A DNA stretch of 5,552 bases from Candidatus Colicola coprequi (GTDB lineage: Bacteria > Bacteroidota > Bacteroidia > Bacteroidales > Paludibacteraceae). Both the position numbers and the translations under genes were made by a program. Location of the stretch: contig JAGHSR010000115.1 in assembly GCA_018065765.1 (NCBI GenBank), positions 1 through 5,552 on the forward strand, read 5' to 3'. Below, piece after piece: positions 5,508-5,552 of this stretch (its first letter is position 1; each line of letters starts with the position of its first letter). A model generated the notes under the pieces. It was not told where the DNA came from. It worked only from the letters and a program-made list of their open reading frames with translations, and did no database searches.

Positions 5508-5552
5508 GATTCAGTAGCTCAGCAGGTAGAGCACATCCCTTTTAAGGATGGG
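5508..5552 (+). tRNA. tRNA-Lys (UUU), 3' part outside window
   Basis: The first 45 bases of a tRNA are present. The acceptor 5' strand is GATTCAG (5508-5514), then T8-A9. The D arm is GCTC (5517-5520) with GAGC (5529-5532) and the GG pair of the D loop at 5525-5526. The anticodon stem CATCC (5534-5538) pairs perfectly with GGATG (5546-5550), and the seven-base loop CTTTTAA carries anticodon TTT at 5541-5543. The variable loop begins at 5551, and the T arm and acceptor 3' strand lie beyond the window. The anticodon reads AAA and AAG, so the amino acid is lysine. Confidence 0.93.

Noticed and set aside
5508..5552. tRNA-Lys as an integration (att) site
   Set aside because: The 3' half of the tRNA is outside the window and no integrase or repeat of tRNA sequence is seen.

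Overview
The window looks like a chromosomal segment from a Bacteroidales-type member of the Bacteroidota. The signs are an exact Bacteroides-type promoter (TTTG, 20 bp, TAnnTTTG) in front of a tRNA gene, start codons without Shine-Dalgarno sequences, a long PPi-dependent phosphofructokinase, and an IspG whose C-terminal half follows the Bacteroidota form (ADADYGYVGAG, SCPGCGRT).

Layout. (1) Positions 1-1100, plus strand: the 3' portion of an AT-rich gene for an ATP-grasp ligase of the kind often found in surface-polysaccharide loci. (2) Positions 1101-1251: a junction with a 26-codon orphan ORF that resembles the first strand of a family 2 glycosyltransferase, running into a hairpin terminator. 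(3) Positions 5437 down to 1252, minus strand: a compact four-gene operon read in the order ispG, pfp, a secreted TPR/cystatin-like protein, and a TfoX-N domain protein. The gaps are 43 bp, an 11-bp overlap, and 8 bp, and the terminator at 1189-1228 closes the unit. (4) Positions 5453-5552, plus strand: promoter and 5' part of a tRNA-Lys(UUU) gene, divergent from ispG. The operon samples at about 52% G+C where the ATP-grasp gene samples at about 35% (one 60-base line counted in each), so the junction is probably the edge of an accessory locus.

How the genes relate. IspG makes HMBPP in the MEP isoprenoid pathway, and Pfp interconverts fructose-6-P and fructose-1,6-P2 using pyrophosphate. Both are core metabolism. 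The other two operon members are poorly characterised, and nothing in the sequence gives them a direct metabolic link.

The most unusual signal is a degenerate 7-bp tandem repeat. On the coding strand its units fit roughly NNTSMAY (CGTGCAT, TGTGAAC, CGTCAAC, TCTCAAC, TCTCCAC). It occurs three times, each time inside a protein-coding gene and at a probable loop or linker: twice in ispG and once in the TPR/cystatin gene, where it is translated as three heptapeptides. Other oddities are an IspG that appears to have lost most of the large-type middle domain, and a TfoX-like protein whose last 20 residues look like the closing strand of an outer-membrane barrel.
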